From: Gammaproteobacteria bacterium | GTDB taxonomy: Bacteria > Pseudomonadota > Gammaproteobacteria > JAJPIJ01 | Direction: 5' to 3' | Assembly (NCBI GenBank): GCA_022072255.1 | Contig: JAJVHZ010000088.1 | Span: 1 to 38,918 of the forward strand | Length of the DNA: 38,918 nucleotides | Part shown: positions 1-7,297 of the stretch, piece by piece | Position numbering within the stretch: the stretch's first letter is position 1 | How the letters are laid out: every line of letters starts with the position of its first letter | Made by a program: the position numbers and the translations under genes | The notes under the pieces: model-generated | Told to the model about the DNA's origin: nothing | Seen by the model: the letters and a program-made list of their open reading frames with translations, nothing else | The model's database searches: none

Positions 1-127
1 CCCCACCGAACTTCTTCGACATCACCGTCGTGATCGCCGCCGTCAGCGTCGTCTTGCCGTGATCCACGTGTCCAATCGTGCCTACGTTTACGTGCGGCTT
101 CGTGCGTTCAAACTTGCCCTTGGACAT
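1..127 (-). CDS. tuf: Elongation factor Tu (N-terminal part, runs off the window)
   Basis: EF-Tu carries aminoacyl-tRNA to the ribosome as a GTP complex. Only the first 42 codons are present. They start with [20 protein letters not shown] and include the P-loop GHVDHGKT (about residues 19-26), which is diagnostic for EF-Tu. The ATG lies at 127-125, and a purine-rich GGGGA about eight bases upstream can serve as ribosome binding site. The gene follows tRNA-Tyr, tRNA-Gly and tRNA-Thr on the same strand, the usual layout of the tRNA-tufB transcription unit in Gammaproteobacteria. It is therefore probably co-transcribed from the promoter ahead of tRNA-Tyr. The rest of the gene lies outside the window, so which tuf copy this is cannot be confirmed. 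Confidence 0.96.
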   Translation of the reverse strand, partial: MSKGKFERTKPHVNVGTIGHVDHGKTTLTAAITTVMSKKFGG

Positions 128-222
128 GCGCGCGTCCCCTTTCCTCTACTTTCGGTACTATGCCCTTGTCGGGTTGAATTATTCGGATCGTCAGCCAGTT
201 GTACGTGCAAGACATCAGAATC

Positions 223-298
223 TGGTGCCCACGACTGGAATCGAACCAGTGACCTCACCCTTACCAAGGGTGTGCTCTACCGACTGAGCTACATGGGC
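223..298 (-). tRNA. tRNA-Thr (anticodon GGT)
   Basis: The minus strand folds as a full cloverleaf of 76 nt. The acceptor stem GCCCATG pairs with CGTGGGC, with one T-G wobble. The anticodon stem CACCC/GGGTG encloses the loop TTGGTAA, giving anticodon GGT. The T loop is TTCGATT and the 3' CCA is encoded. It is the third tRNA of a Tyr-Gly-Thr cluster ahead of tuf and reads ACC/ACU codons. Confidence 0.97.
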
Positions 299-307
299 AA
301 AAATACA

Positions 308-381
<74 letters not shown>

Positions 382-443
382 CCAGCCAAAACCCGGTGAT
401 TGCCATGGTCCCCGCGAACGGCCTCCCATCCACGCATACAATC

Positions 444-529
444 TGGTGGAGGGGGTAGGATTCGAACCTACGTAGGCATAAGCCAGCAGATTTACAGTCT
501 GCCCTCGTTGGCCGCTTGAGTACCCCTCC
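444..529 (-). tRNA. tRNA-Tyr (anticodon GTA)
   Basis: An 86-nt class II tRNA with a long variable arm. The acceptor stem GGAGGGG pairs with CCCCTCC. The anticodon stem GCAGA/TCTGC encloses CTGTAAA, giving anticodon GTA. The CCA is encoded. It is the first tRNA of the cluster, and the predicted transcription start lies only about ten bases upstream of its 5' end. Confidence 0.97.
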
Positions 530-545
530 AAAACGGTAGCCGGCT

Positions 546-574
546 ATTCTCTTGAAAGGTCGAAAGGGTGTCAA
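546..574 (-). promoter_or_regulatory. Sigma-70 promoter of the tRNA-Tyr-Gly-Thr-tuf unit
   Basis: On the minus strand a perfect -35 box TTGACA (574-569) is followed by a 17-base spacer and a -10 box GAGAAT (551-546, four of six matches). A GC-rich discriminator AGCCGGC follows, a feature known from stringently controlled stable RNA promoters. The TGA inside the -35 box is the stop codon of tsaC. No other strong promoter is visible before the tRNAs. Assignment is by pattern only. Confidence 0.7.
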
Positions 575-1137
575 CGGGCCGCGGCGGCGCGGATCAGGTG
601 CCCGGTCAGCGCATCCCGGATCTCCGTCGGCCCCGCCAGACGGCCGGTTTCCCCCGCCACGACCATGTCAATCCGGCAGCCGAGAACGGCCCGCAGGCGC
701 AGAGAGTCGCGTATCGGCGGGCGGCCGCTGCGGTTGGCGCTCGTCGACACCAGGGCCCCGGTCAGGCGGCACAGGTCGGTCGCCACCGGGTGGTCGATGA
801 CGCGCACGGCGAGAGTGTCACGGCCCCCCGTGAGGCGCCGGTCCACGCCCGGCCTGGCGGGCACCAGCCATGTATGCGGTCCCGGCCAGGACCTGAGCAT
901 GCGCCGCAGCGCCTCCCCCGCGGGGAAGATAACCCATGGATCCAGTTGGGCTATCTCGGCGGCGATCAATATGAACCCCTTGCGCGCGTCGCGCTCTTTC
1001 AGGGCGATGAGACGGTTCAGGGAGGTCCGGCTGGCGGGGCTGCAGCCCAGCCCGAAGACCGCCTCGGTCGGATAGCCGATGATCCCCCCCGCCGCCACGA
1101 CGCGCGCGGCGCGGCGAAGTTGCAGAGCGAACGCCAC
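571..1137 (-). CDS. tsaC: Threonylcarbamoyl-AMP synthase TsaC (YrdC family)
   Basis: TsaC makes threonylcarbamoyl-adenylate from threonine, bicarbonate and ATP. This is the first step of t6A modification at position 37 of ANN-decoding tRNAs. The 188-residue protein has the short TsaC length, without the extra domain of Sua5. Visible motifs are YPTEAVFGLGC (22-32), the basic KERDARKG stretch (47-54), WPGPHTW (84-90), STSANRSG (131-138) and TEIRDALTG near the end, all typical of the YrdC nucleotide-binding pocket. The start is GTG at 1137, nine bases after the topA stop, with no clear Shine-Dalgarno sequence, which suggests coupling to topA. The stop codon lies inside the -35 box of the downstream tRNA promoter. 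The setting next to tRNA genes fits its tRNA-modifying role. Confidence 0.95.
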   Translation of the reverse strand: MAFALQLRRAARVVAAGGIIGYPTEAVFGLGCSPASRTSLNRLIALKERDARKGFILIAAEIAQLDPWVIFPAGEALRRMLRSWPGPHTWLVPARPGVDRRLTGGRDTLAVRVIDHPVATDLCRLTGALVSTSANRSGRPPIRDSLRLRAVLGCRIDMVVAGETGRLAGPTEIRDALTGHLIRAAAAR

Positions 1138-1146
1138 GGCCGATTG

Positions 1147-3474
1147 CTAGCCGGCGGCCTTGGCCTTCGCCGCGCCCGCCCGCCCGCGACGCCTCGCCGC
1201 CGGCGCCGCCTCCAGCAGCGCCTGCGCCTCGGCGAGACCCAGCTCGCCGGGTTCACGGTCCTTGGGCACCCGGGCGTTGCGCTTGCCGTCGGTCACGTAA
1301 GGACCGTAGCGCCCGTTCAACACCCGAATCCCGGTGTCGGGGAACTCCTTGATGAATTTCGCGGCATCGGCCGCGGCCTTCTCCTTGATCACCTCGACCG
1401 CGCGCGCGAGCGTGATGGTGTAGGGATCGTCAGGCGGCTTGATCGAGACGTACTTGCTGCCGTACTTGATATAGGGTCCGAACCGGCCGACGTTCGCCAC
1501 CACGCCGTGTCCGTCCGGCAGGTCGCCGAGTTCCCGCGGCAGTCGGGCGAGCGAAAGTGCGTCCTCCAACGTGATGCTGTCCATGCGTTGCCCGGGGCGA
1601 AGACTGACGAAACGGGGCTTGGCCTCGCCCTCCGCGGCTCCAATCTGCACATAGGGTCCATAACGGCCGATGCGCACCGACACGGGCTGGCCGCTCGCCG
1701 GATCGACACCCAGGTCCCTCGCCTGTGCGACCTCCTTGCGGCTGACGTTCGCATCCTTGTCGATGACCTGTTCCTTGAACGGGCCCCAGAACTCGTCCAG
1801 CAAGGGGGTCCACTGCTTCTCCCCGCGCGATACCGCGTCGAGCTCGTCCTCGAGCTTGGCCGTGAACTCGTAATCCACGTAATGAAAGAAGTGATCGGTG
1901 AGGAATCTCGCCACGATCTTGCCGACGTCCGTCGGCCGGAAACGCTTGTTTTCGATCTCCACGTACTCCCGCTGCTGCAGGGTGGAAATGATTGCCGCGT
2001 AGGTCGAGGGCCGGCCGATACCATATTCCTCCAGCGTCTTGACCAGGCTGGCCTCGGTATAGCGCGGCGGAGGCTCCGTGAAATGCTGCTCCGGTCGAAT
2101 GGCGCTCAACTCCACGACGTCCCCCTGGGCCAGCGGCGGCAATGCGCGCTCCTCGCCGTCGGCGGCCTGTTCGTCCATGCCTTCCATGTAAACGGCCATG
2201 AAGCCGGGCTCGGCGATCGTGGACCCGGTTGCGCGGAAAATGCCACGGCCGCCGCAATCGAGATCGACCGCGACCGTGTCGATCGTCGCGTGCTTCATCT
2301 GGCAGGCGACAGTGCGTTTCCAGATGAGTTCGTAAAGCTTGTATTGATCGCTCGACAGATGCCGCTTTATCGACTCCGGGGTGCGCAGCACGGAGGTCGG
2401 TCGTATCGCCTCGTGCGCCTCCTGCGCATTCTTGGAATTGGTCTTGTAGACCCGCGGCGACTCCGGGACGTGGTCGGCGCCGAATTTTTTCGCGACGTAA
2501 CCGCGGATCTCCTCGATGGCCTCCCGCGCCAGGTTGACCGAATCGGTACGCATGTAGGTGATGAGTCCGACGGACTCCGTGCCTATGTCCACGCCCTCGT
2601 ACAACTGCTGCGCGGCACGCATCACCCGGCTGGCAGTGAACCCCAGCTTGCGAACACCTTCCTGCTGCATCGTCGATGTGATGAATGGCGCAGCCGGTTG
2701 GCGACGGCGCTGCTTCTTCTCGACGCTCACCACGGCAAGCCTCCCTTTCGCCGCACGCAACAGCTCTTCCTGCGCCTTCCTCGCCTGCTCCTCGTTGGTG
2801 ATGGTGAACTGCTCGACCTTCTCGGCGCCGAGGCGGGTCAGTCTGGCGGCGAATGCGGTGCCGCCGTGCTTCGCGTCGGCCTCTATCGTCCAGTACTCGC
2901 GCGCCTGGAACTTCTCGATCTCCTCCTCCCGCTCGGCGATGAGGCGCAGCGCCGGGCTTTGCACGCGCCCGGCCGACAGTCCCCGCTTGATCTTCTTCCA
3001 CAGCAACGGCGAGAGATTGAAGCCCACGAGATAGTCGAGTGCGCGGCGTGCCTGCTGCGCATTGACCAGCTCCATGGAAATATCGCGCGTGTGCTGCATC
3101 GCGTCCTCGATCGCGCGCCGCGTTATCTCGTGAAACACGACGCGATGCACCGGCTTCCCGTCGAGCAGGTCCTTTGCCCTGAGCAGCTCGATAAGGTGCC
3201 AGGAGATGGCCTCGCCTTCGCGGTCCAGGTCGGTGGCGAGATACAGCGCCTCGGCCTTGCGCATCGCTGCCGCGATCGCGTCGACGTGCTTCTTGTTGCG
3301 CGCGATGGGCTCATAGTGCATGCGGAAACCGTGCTCGGGCTCCACCGCCCCTTTCTTCGGCTTGAGGTCGCGGACGTGTCCGTAGGAGGCAAGCACCTCG
3401 AAATCGCCGCCAAGGTATTTCTTGATCGTGCTCGCCTTGGCCGGCGACTCGACAACAACAAGATTCTTGCTCAT
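1147..3474 (-). CDS. topA: DNA topoisomerase I (type IA)
   Basis: TopA relaxes negative supercoils through a transient 5'-phosphotyrosine bond. The 775-residue protein starts with the Toprim domain: VVVESPAKA with Glu9, and the metal-binding DLDREGE at 82-88. The active-site motif TYMRTDS places the catalytic tyrosine at about residue 307. The RPSTYA region of the type IA core follows. The C-terminal third carries three GRYGPY-type topoisomerase C-terminal repeats (roughly residues 605, 670 and 730) and a basic Ala/Arg/Lys tail. No Cys4 zinc fingers are seen, unlike E. coli TopA. The ATG at 3474 is preceded only by a weak GGTAAG. The gene follows dprA-smg and precedes tsaC, a conserved order. 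Confidence 0.98.
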   Translation of the reverse strand: MSKNLVVVESPAKASTIKKYLGGDFEVLASYGHVRDLKPKKGAVEPEHGFRMHYEPIARNKKHVDAIAAAMRKAEALYLATDLDREGEAISWHLIELLRAKDLLDGKPVHRVVFHEITRRAIEDAMQHTRDISMELVNAQQARRALDYLVGFNLSPLLWKKIKRGLSAGRVQSPALRLIAEREEEIEKFQAREYWTIEADAKHGGTAFAARLTRLGAEKVEQFTITNEEQARKAQEELLRAAKGRLAVVSVEKKQRRRQPAAPFITSTMQQEGVRKLGFTASRVMRAAQQLYEGVDIGTESVGLITYMRTDSVNLAREAIEEIRGYVAKKFGADHVPESPRVYKTNSKNAQEAHEAIRPTSVLRTPESIKRHLSSDQYKLYELIWKRTVACQMKHATIDTVAVDLDCGGRGIFRATGSTIAEPGFMAVYMEGMDEQAADGEERALPPLAQGDVVELSAIRPEQHFTEPPPRYTEASLVKTLEEYGIGRPSTYAAIISTLQQREYVEIENKRFRPTDVGKIVARFLTDHFFHYVDYEFTAKLEDELDAVSRGEKQWTPLLDEFWGPFKEQVIDKDANVSRKEVAQARDLGVDPASGQPVSVRIGRYGPYVQIGAAEGEAKPRFVSLRPGQRMDSITLEDALSLARLPRELGDLPDGHGVVANVGRFGPYIKYGSKYVSIKPPDDPYTITLARAVEVIKEKAAADAAKFIKEFPDTGIRVLNGRYGPYVTDGKRNARVPKDREPGELGLAEAQALLEAAPAARRRGRAGAAKAKAAG

Positions 3475-3589
3475 CGAAACTTACCGAAGATAGTTGGGAT
3501 CAGTAATCTGACCAGAGGCGCGAAGGCCGGACGGTTCCGTGCCGATACACTGTCGAACGCGCGACTGCGAAGGACTGCTGAGGCGAAAA

Positions 3590-4066
3590 CTAGTTCAGGG
3601 TACCGCGCAACTCGTCCATCACCAGGTCCTCCATCCAGACAAAGGCCTCCTCGTTGCCAGGCTGGTTGAACAGGACCATCAGCACTATCCATTTCAATTC
3701 GTCGGCGGCGATTTCCTCGGCGTCGAGCGCCATCGCCCTCTCGATGACCAGCTCGCGCGCACCGGAATCGAGCACCCCGACCTGCTCGAGGTAAAGCAGA
3801 AGTCCCCGGCCGTCGCGGCTGAGCTTCTCCGTTTCGGCCGCGGTGAAAATGCGCAGAGAACTGTTGCGCGCGGTCGACCCGGATGCTGCGCTCTCGCGTT
3901 GCCTGGCCAGCGCTTCCAGCCAATCGAATGCCTTGGTGATCTGGCCATCCGGGAATCCGGCCTCGATAAGCTGCCCGCGCAGCGCATCATGGTCAAGGTT
4001 CCGATTGTCCTCCTCCATGCAGTGTTCGAACAGAAACACGAGAACATCGAGAACCGTCTGCTTCAT
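3590..4066 (-). CDS. smg: Smg family protein (DUF494)
   Basis: A 158-residue acidic protein that matches the Smg/DUF494 family in length, in its N-terminal pattern (MKQTVLDVLVFLFEHCM) and in its position between dprA and topA. The family is conserved in Gamma- and Betaproteobacteria, and its biochemical role is not firmly established. The middle part is helical, with ITKAFDWLEAL typical of the family, and the C-terminus contains the WIVLMVLFNQPG stretch. The ATG at 4066 directly abuts the TAA of dprA with no spacer, so it is almost certainly translated from the same message. About 115 bases of non-coding sequence separate it from topA. Confidence 0.93.
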   Translation of the reverse strand: MKQTVLDVLVFLFEHCMEEDNRNLDHDALRGQLIEAGFPDGQITKAFDWLEALARQRESAASGSTARNSSLRIFTAAETEKLSRDGRGLLLYLEQVGVLDSGARELVIERAMALDAEEIAADELKWIVLMVLFNQPGNEEAFVWMEDLVMDELRGTLN

Positions 4067-5206
4067 TTACGCTCTCTCCCGGCCCAGCCGTACGTACAAA
4101 CCTCCCGGATGCGGAGCCACCGAGCCGCGGAGCTCCAATTCCAACAGGATGGATGAAACGACATTGGCCGTCAATCCAGTGCGATCCACGAGCGCGTCGA
4201 CGGAGACCGGATCGAATGCCATTGCATCCAGCATAAGACTTTGTTCTCCGTCGAATTCGGCTCCCGGTGGCGCCACGGTGTCTGCGCCGCCGTTGCCGGA
4301 CGCCCGGCGTGCCGCGCCGCGCGCGGCGGCAGGCAGCTCCTCGAGGATGTCGTCGATGGATTCCACGAGCTTCGCGCCCTGCTTGATGAGCGCGTGACAG
4401 CCGCGGGCAAGGGGGTTGTATATCGATCCGGGCACCGCGAAAACCTCGCGTCCCTGCTCGATCGCGTGGCGGGCGGTGATGAGCGAGCCACTGATTGCCG
4501 CGGCCTCGATCACCAGCACACCGAGACTCAAGCCGCTGATGATGCGGTTGCGCCGTGGGAAGTTCTCCGGCCTGACGAAAGCCCCGGGGGCGAACTCGGT
4601 GACCACGGCGCCGTGAGCGCGGATCGCCGCGGCCAGATCCGCATGTCCACGCGGATAGACCACATCCGGGCCGGTGCCCATGACGGCGACGCCAGGAGAT
4701 CCTCCGGCGAGGCAGCCGCGATGCGCCTCGGCGTCGACGCCGTGCGCAAGGCCGCTGGTCACCACGATGCCGCGTTCGGCAACTGCAGCAGCGAAGTGGG
4801 CGGCCAGCTCCCGTCCCGACCGGCTCGGCCGACGGCTGCCGACGATCGCGAGCTGCGGGCGCGACAGCACACCCGGGTCGCCTTCGACGAACAGCAGCGG
4901 CGGCGGCACCGCGATCTCCCGCAAGCGCGGCGGGAAAACGCTGTCCTGGCAGGTGATGATCCGCCGGCACGGTCCTGCGAGCCAGCGCAGATCAGCGTCG
5001 ATGGTTGCGATGTCGGCGGATCGAACTTCTGCGGCAAGCTCGTGACCGAGTCCCGCCTCACGGAGTTGCGCCACGGAGGCCTGCAGCACCGCGCGCGGCG
5101 ACCCGAAGAACTCGAGGAGCTTCAGAAAGGTGGCCGGCCCGATGCCGGGCACGCGCCAGAGCAGCAGCCACGATTCCCTGTCGCGAGATGCATCGTCCAT
5201 GTGCAT
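4067..5206 (-). CDS. dprA: DNA-processing protein DprA
   Basis: DprA binds incoming single-stranded DNA in the cytoplasm and loads RecA during natural transformation. The 379-residue protein has an N-terminal helix-hairpin-like region (VPGIGPATFLKLLEFFG, about 19-35). A Rossmann-like DprA fold follows, with AIVGSRRPS, SGLAHGVDAEAH, FPRRNRIISGLS and SGSLITARHAIEQGR. The C-terminal domain (about 315-375) looks like the winged-helix DprA extension. The first ATG is at 5206 and a second in-frame ATG lies two codons later. Neither has a Shine-Dalgarno sequence. A good promoter just upstream would start transcription within a base or two of 5206, so the message may be leaderless. Smg follows without a gap. 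Confidence 0.97.
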   Translation of the reverse strand: MHMDDASRDRESWLLLWRVPGIGPATFLKLLEFFGSPRAVLQASVAQLREAGLGHELAAEVRSADIATIDADLRWLAGPCRRIITCQDSVFPPRLREIAVPPPLLFVEGDPGVLSRPQLAIVGSRRPSRSGRELAAHFAAAVAERGIVVTSGLAHGVDAEAHRGCLAGGSPGVAVMGTGPDVVYPRGHADLAAAIRAHGAVVTEFAPGAFVRPENFPRRNRIISGLSLGVLVIEAAAISGSLITARHAIEQGREVFAVPGSIYNPLARGCHALIKQGAKLVESIDDILEELPAAARGAARRASGNGGADTVAPPGAEFDGEQSLMLDAMAFDPVSVDALVDRTGLTANVVSSILLELELRGSVAPHPGGLYVRLGRERA

Positions 5207-5213
5207 GCTGCGG

Positions 5214-5241
5214 ATGATAACACGGGGCAGCGGCGTGCCAA
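5214..5241 (-). promoter_or_regulatory. Extended -10 promoter ahead of dprA
   Basis: On the minus strand TTGGCA (5241-5236, five of six) is followed by 16 bases and then TATCAT (5219-5214, five of six), with the extended TG one base upstream of the -10 box. The expected start point is about 5207, next to the first ATG of dprA. The -35 box lies in the loop region of a strong inverted repeat. Confidence 0.6.
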
Positions 5242-5285
5242 CGCCTGCTGCCCCGAATCGACGCGCGCTGGTGCGCGCCGCGTCG
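5224..5285 (-). repeat. Two tandem GC-rich hairpins between the LysM gene and dprA
   Basis: Hairpin A (5224-5254) pairs GGGGCAGC plus GGCGT with ACGCC plus GCTGCCCC around a four-base loop, with one bulged T: 13 base pairs. Hairpin B (5259-5285) pairs CGACGCG plus CGC with GCG plus CGCGTCG, with one bulge: 10 base pairs. They follow the LysM gene stop at 5303 in transcription direction. Neither is followed by a T run on the minus strand, so they are not classical terminators. They could slow or shield the end of the LysM transcript. Hairpin A also overlaps the dprA promoter. Confidence 0.6.
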
Positions 5286-5302
5286 CCCCCTTTAACGCCC
5301 CA

Positions 5303-6559
5303 TCAGTACTCGTAGTCCGGGTTGCTGACCCGATCCCACATGTGCACCGGCCGGTAGGTTTCCATCACCAGTCCATAACTGACGTTGTCGAATACCCGGA
5401 AGACCATCAGTTCGCCCGCGCGTTCGGAAGGCAGCACGACCTTCTCGGGCACCGTGTGGAATTTCACGCCGAACTTCTTGTCGATCGCGCGCTTGCTGTC
5501 ACGAATGTCGTTGAACACGTGCTCGAGCAGGTTGTCGAGCGGCAATGTATCCGAACGCTCGAACTTCAGCGGCTCGTCGTCCTTTTTCTCGCGCTGCTCG
5601 GTGGCTGTCGCATCGTCGACGATCAGTCCGCTCTGATTGATGGCCAGCACGTGGCCCGGCTCGATGCCGTCCGTCGCGCCGATGTTCATCACCACGACCT
5701 GGTGGCGGCCGATCTCCTGCACGCCGTCGACCACGGAGATGATGTTGCCGTAGATCTGATTCTTCGGCGCGTGCGGAACGAACAGCGGGAAATCGTCGCG
5801 GGCGTACTGAGGGAGCAGACGATCGCCGTTGAGTACCTCCCTGCTCGAGCTCACCAGGTTGAATTTCGCGGGATCGCTGGAATACTTGTCGGCGCGGACC
5901 GCCTCGCCCACATCCAGCGCCACGTATCCGAGGATGTCGCTGTCCCTGTTATGCTTTCGCTCCCAGAACTTGTCCCAGTCGTTCTTCATCGACCACTTGC
6001 TGCGCCGAAGAGCATCGCCCTTGCGGAAGATCGCGTAGCGCTTGACGTTAGGATCGAGGTCTCCACGAACGTAGATCCGCGCGCCGCCGCCATTGACCAG
6101 ATGCTGATCGGCGCTCGACACGACGTAGGGCAGCCGCTCATAGGTGTCCTCGTCGATGACGATCGGCCGGCTGAGGAACGGTGCAATGGCGTCGACCGGT
6201 ATCGGGGCAATCGCCTGCACGTTCTGCTCCGCGCGGACGGTCGGCGAGAGTTTGTAGTCGCGCCCGCCCATATGCGCCAGACCGCTGCTTATCTCGAGCG
6301 TCGGCTGCCCGTTCCGGTAGACCAGCGTCAATACGTCGCCGGGGTAGATAAGGTGGGGGTTGCGCACCTGGGGATTGGCGCGCCAGAGGTCTGGCCAACG
6401 CCAGGGACTGGTCAGGAATCGCCCCGAGATATCCCAGAGCGTGTCCCCACGTTTGACGACGTAGGTCTGTGGATGGTCGGGCCGCAATTCCAGCGGCATC
6501 GCCACCACTGCAGCCGAGATCAGCCCCGCCCCTATAAGAAATAGTATTTTCTTAATCAT
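5303..6559 (-). CDS. Secreted LysM peptidoglycan-binding protein
   Basis: A 418-residue exported protein of the LysM-domain family found next to dprA in many Gammaproteobacteria. Residues 1-20 form a signal peptide (MIKKILFLIGAGLISAAVVA). A LysM domain follows at about 31-83, with YVVKRGDTLWDISGRF and the WRWPDLWRANPQV insert typical of this family. The remaining 330 residues are mostly beta-rich and have no recognised catalytic motif. LysM binds the glycan strands of murein, so a periplasmic or cell-wall-associated role is likely, but the function is unknown. The ATG at 6559 is preceded by AAGGG about eight bases upstream. The gene is divergent from def and is followed by two strong hairpins before dprA. 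Confidence 0.9.
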   Translation of the reverse strand: MIKKILFLIGAGLISAAVVAMPLELRPDHPQTYVVKRGDTLWDISGRFLTSPWRWPDLWRANPQVRNPHLIYPGDVLTLVYRNGQPTLEISSGLAHMGGRDYKLSPTVRAEQNVQAIAPIPVDAIAPFLSRPIVIDEDTYERLPYVVSSADQHLVNGGGARIYVRGDLDPNVKRYAIFRKGDALRRSKWSMKNDWDKFWERKHNRDSDILGYVALDVGEAVRADKYSSDPAKFNLVSSSREVLNGDRLLPQYARDDFPLFVPHAPKNQIYGNIISVVDGVQEIGRHQVVVMNIGATDGIEPGHVLAINQSGLIVDDATATEQREKKDDEPLKFERSDTLPLDNLLEHVFNDIRDSKRAIDKKFGVKFHTVPEKVVLPSERAGELMVFRVFDNVSYGLVMETYRPVHMWDRVSNPDYEY

Positions 6560-6589
6560 GTCAGTACCCTTACATCGATTCCTTCATGC

Positions 6590-6619
6590 AGTTTAGCAAA
6601 ACAGTATGCTAAAGTTGAA
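6590..6619 (-). promoter_or_regulatory. Candidate promoter of the LysM gene with an embedded inverted repeat
   Basis: On the minus strand TTCAAC (6619-6614), an 18-base spacer and TAAACT (6595-6590) form a plausible weak sigma-70 promoter. A perfect inverted repeat, TTTAGCA at 6592-6598 and TGCTAAA at 6607-6613, with an eight-base centre, sits between and across the two boxes. This is where a repressor would bind. No known operator consensus was recognised. Confidence 0.4.
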
Positions 6620-6729
6620 GTCCCTGCAATCGAATTTTTCCCGGTTCGTGGTATCAAAAAGCGTACCGACGGGCCAAACGTGCTGGAAGATCTTGCTGAC
6701 TCAAGCTCTTAGCCCTATTCTAGACTTAG

Positions 6730-6735
6730 TACAAT
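6730..6735 (+). promoter_or_regulatory. -10 box of the def-fmt operon promoter
   Basis: TACAAT (five of six matches) lies 12 bases before the def ATG. Only weak -35 matches are found 15-18 bases upstream. The predicted start leaves a very short leader of about six bases, consistent with the lack of a good ribosome binding site before def. Confidence 0.45.
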
Positions 6736-6747
6736 AGAGTCGGTTTT

Positions 6748-7251
6748 ATGGCACTGCTACCCATTCTTCATTTCCCCGATCCGCGCCTGCGCACACCGGC
6801 GAGACCCGTCGCCGAGGTCACCGAGGAGATCCGGAGGCTGGCGGCCGACATGTTCGAGACCATGTACCACGCCCCGGGGATCGGGTTGGCCGCCACACAG
6901 GTCAACGTCCAGCAGCGTGTCATCGTCGTGGACGTCTCGCACGACAAGGATCAGCCCATTTGCCTGGTCAACCCGGAGATCCTGGGCACGGAGGGCGAAG
7001 AGGAGATGGAGGAGGGCTGTCTGTCCGTGCCGGGGGTGTTCGAAACCGTACGGCGCGCGGAGAAGATTCGTGTCCGCTACCTGTCCCTGGACGGCGAGGA
7101 GACGATGATCGATGCCGACGGCCTGCTCGCCGTATGCATACAACACGAGATCGACCACCTCGACGGCCGGCTGTTCGTCGACTACCTCTCGACCCTGAAG
7201 CGCGACCGCATCCGCAGAAAACTGGAAAAGGCGCACGCGGAGGTGCTGTAA
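6748..7251 (+). CDS. def: Peptide deformylase
   Basis: Def removes the formyl group from the N-terminal methionine of new proteins, using Fe2+ or Zn2+. The 167-residue protein shows all three signature motifs: GIGLAATQ (44-51), EGCLSVPG with metal ligand Cys91, and QHEIDHLDG with ligands His133 and His137 and catalytic Glu134. Length and motifs are those of the E. coli type enzyme. The ATG at 6748 follows an AT-rich promoter region. The gene is the first of a plus-strand unit with fmt and rsmB, so formylation, deformylation and rRNA methylation are co-transcribed, as in E. coli. Confidence 0.98.
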   Translation: MALLPILHFPDPRLRTPARPVAEVTEEIRRLAADMFETMYHAPGIGLAATQVNVQQRVIVVDVSHDKDQPICLVNPEILGTEGEEEMEEGCLSVPGVFETVRRAEKIRVRYLSLDGEETMIDADGLLAVCIQHEIDHLDGRLFVDYLSTLKRDRIRRKLEKAHAEVL

Positions 7252-7297
7252 TCGCGCCGCCGCAATCCCGCGGCCAGCAGCATACGCCGCGCGCGCC

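Noticed and set aside
568-3669. A plus-strand open frame of about 1033 codons opposite tsaC and topA
   Set aside because: It is the antisense shadow of topA and tsaC, whose motifs are intact. High GC content removes stop codons from opposite frames. The Arg/Leu-rich product matches no family.
4241-6544. A plus-strand open frame of about 767 codons opposite dprA and the LysM gene
   Set aside because: It runs through two well-supported genes and an intergenic hairpin region, with no recognisable domain.
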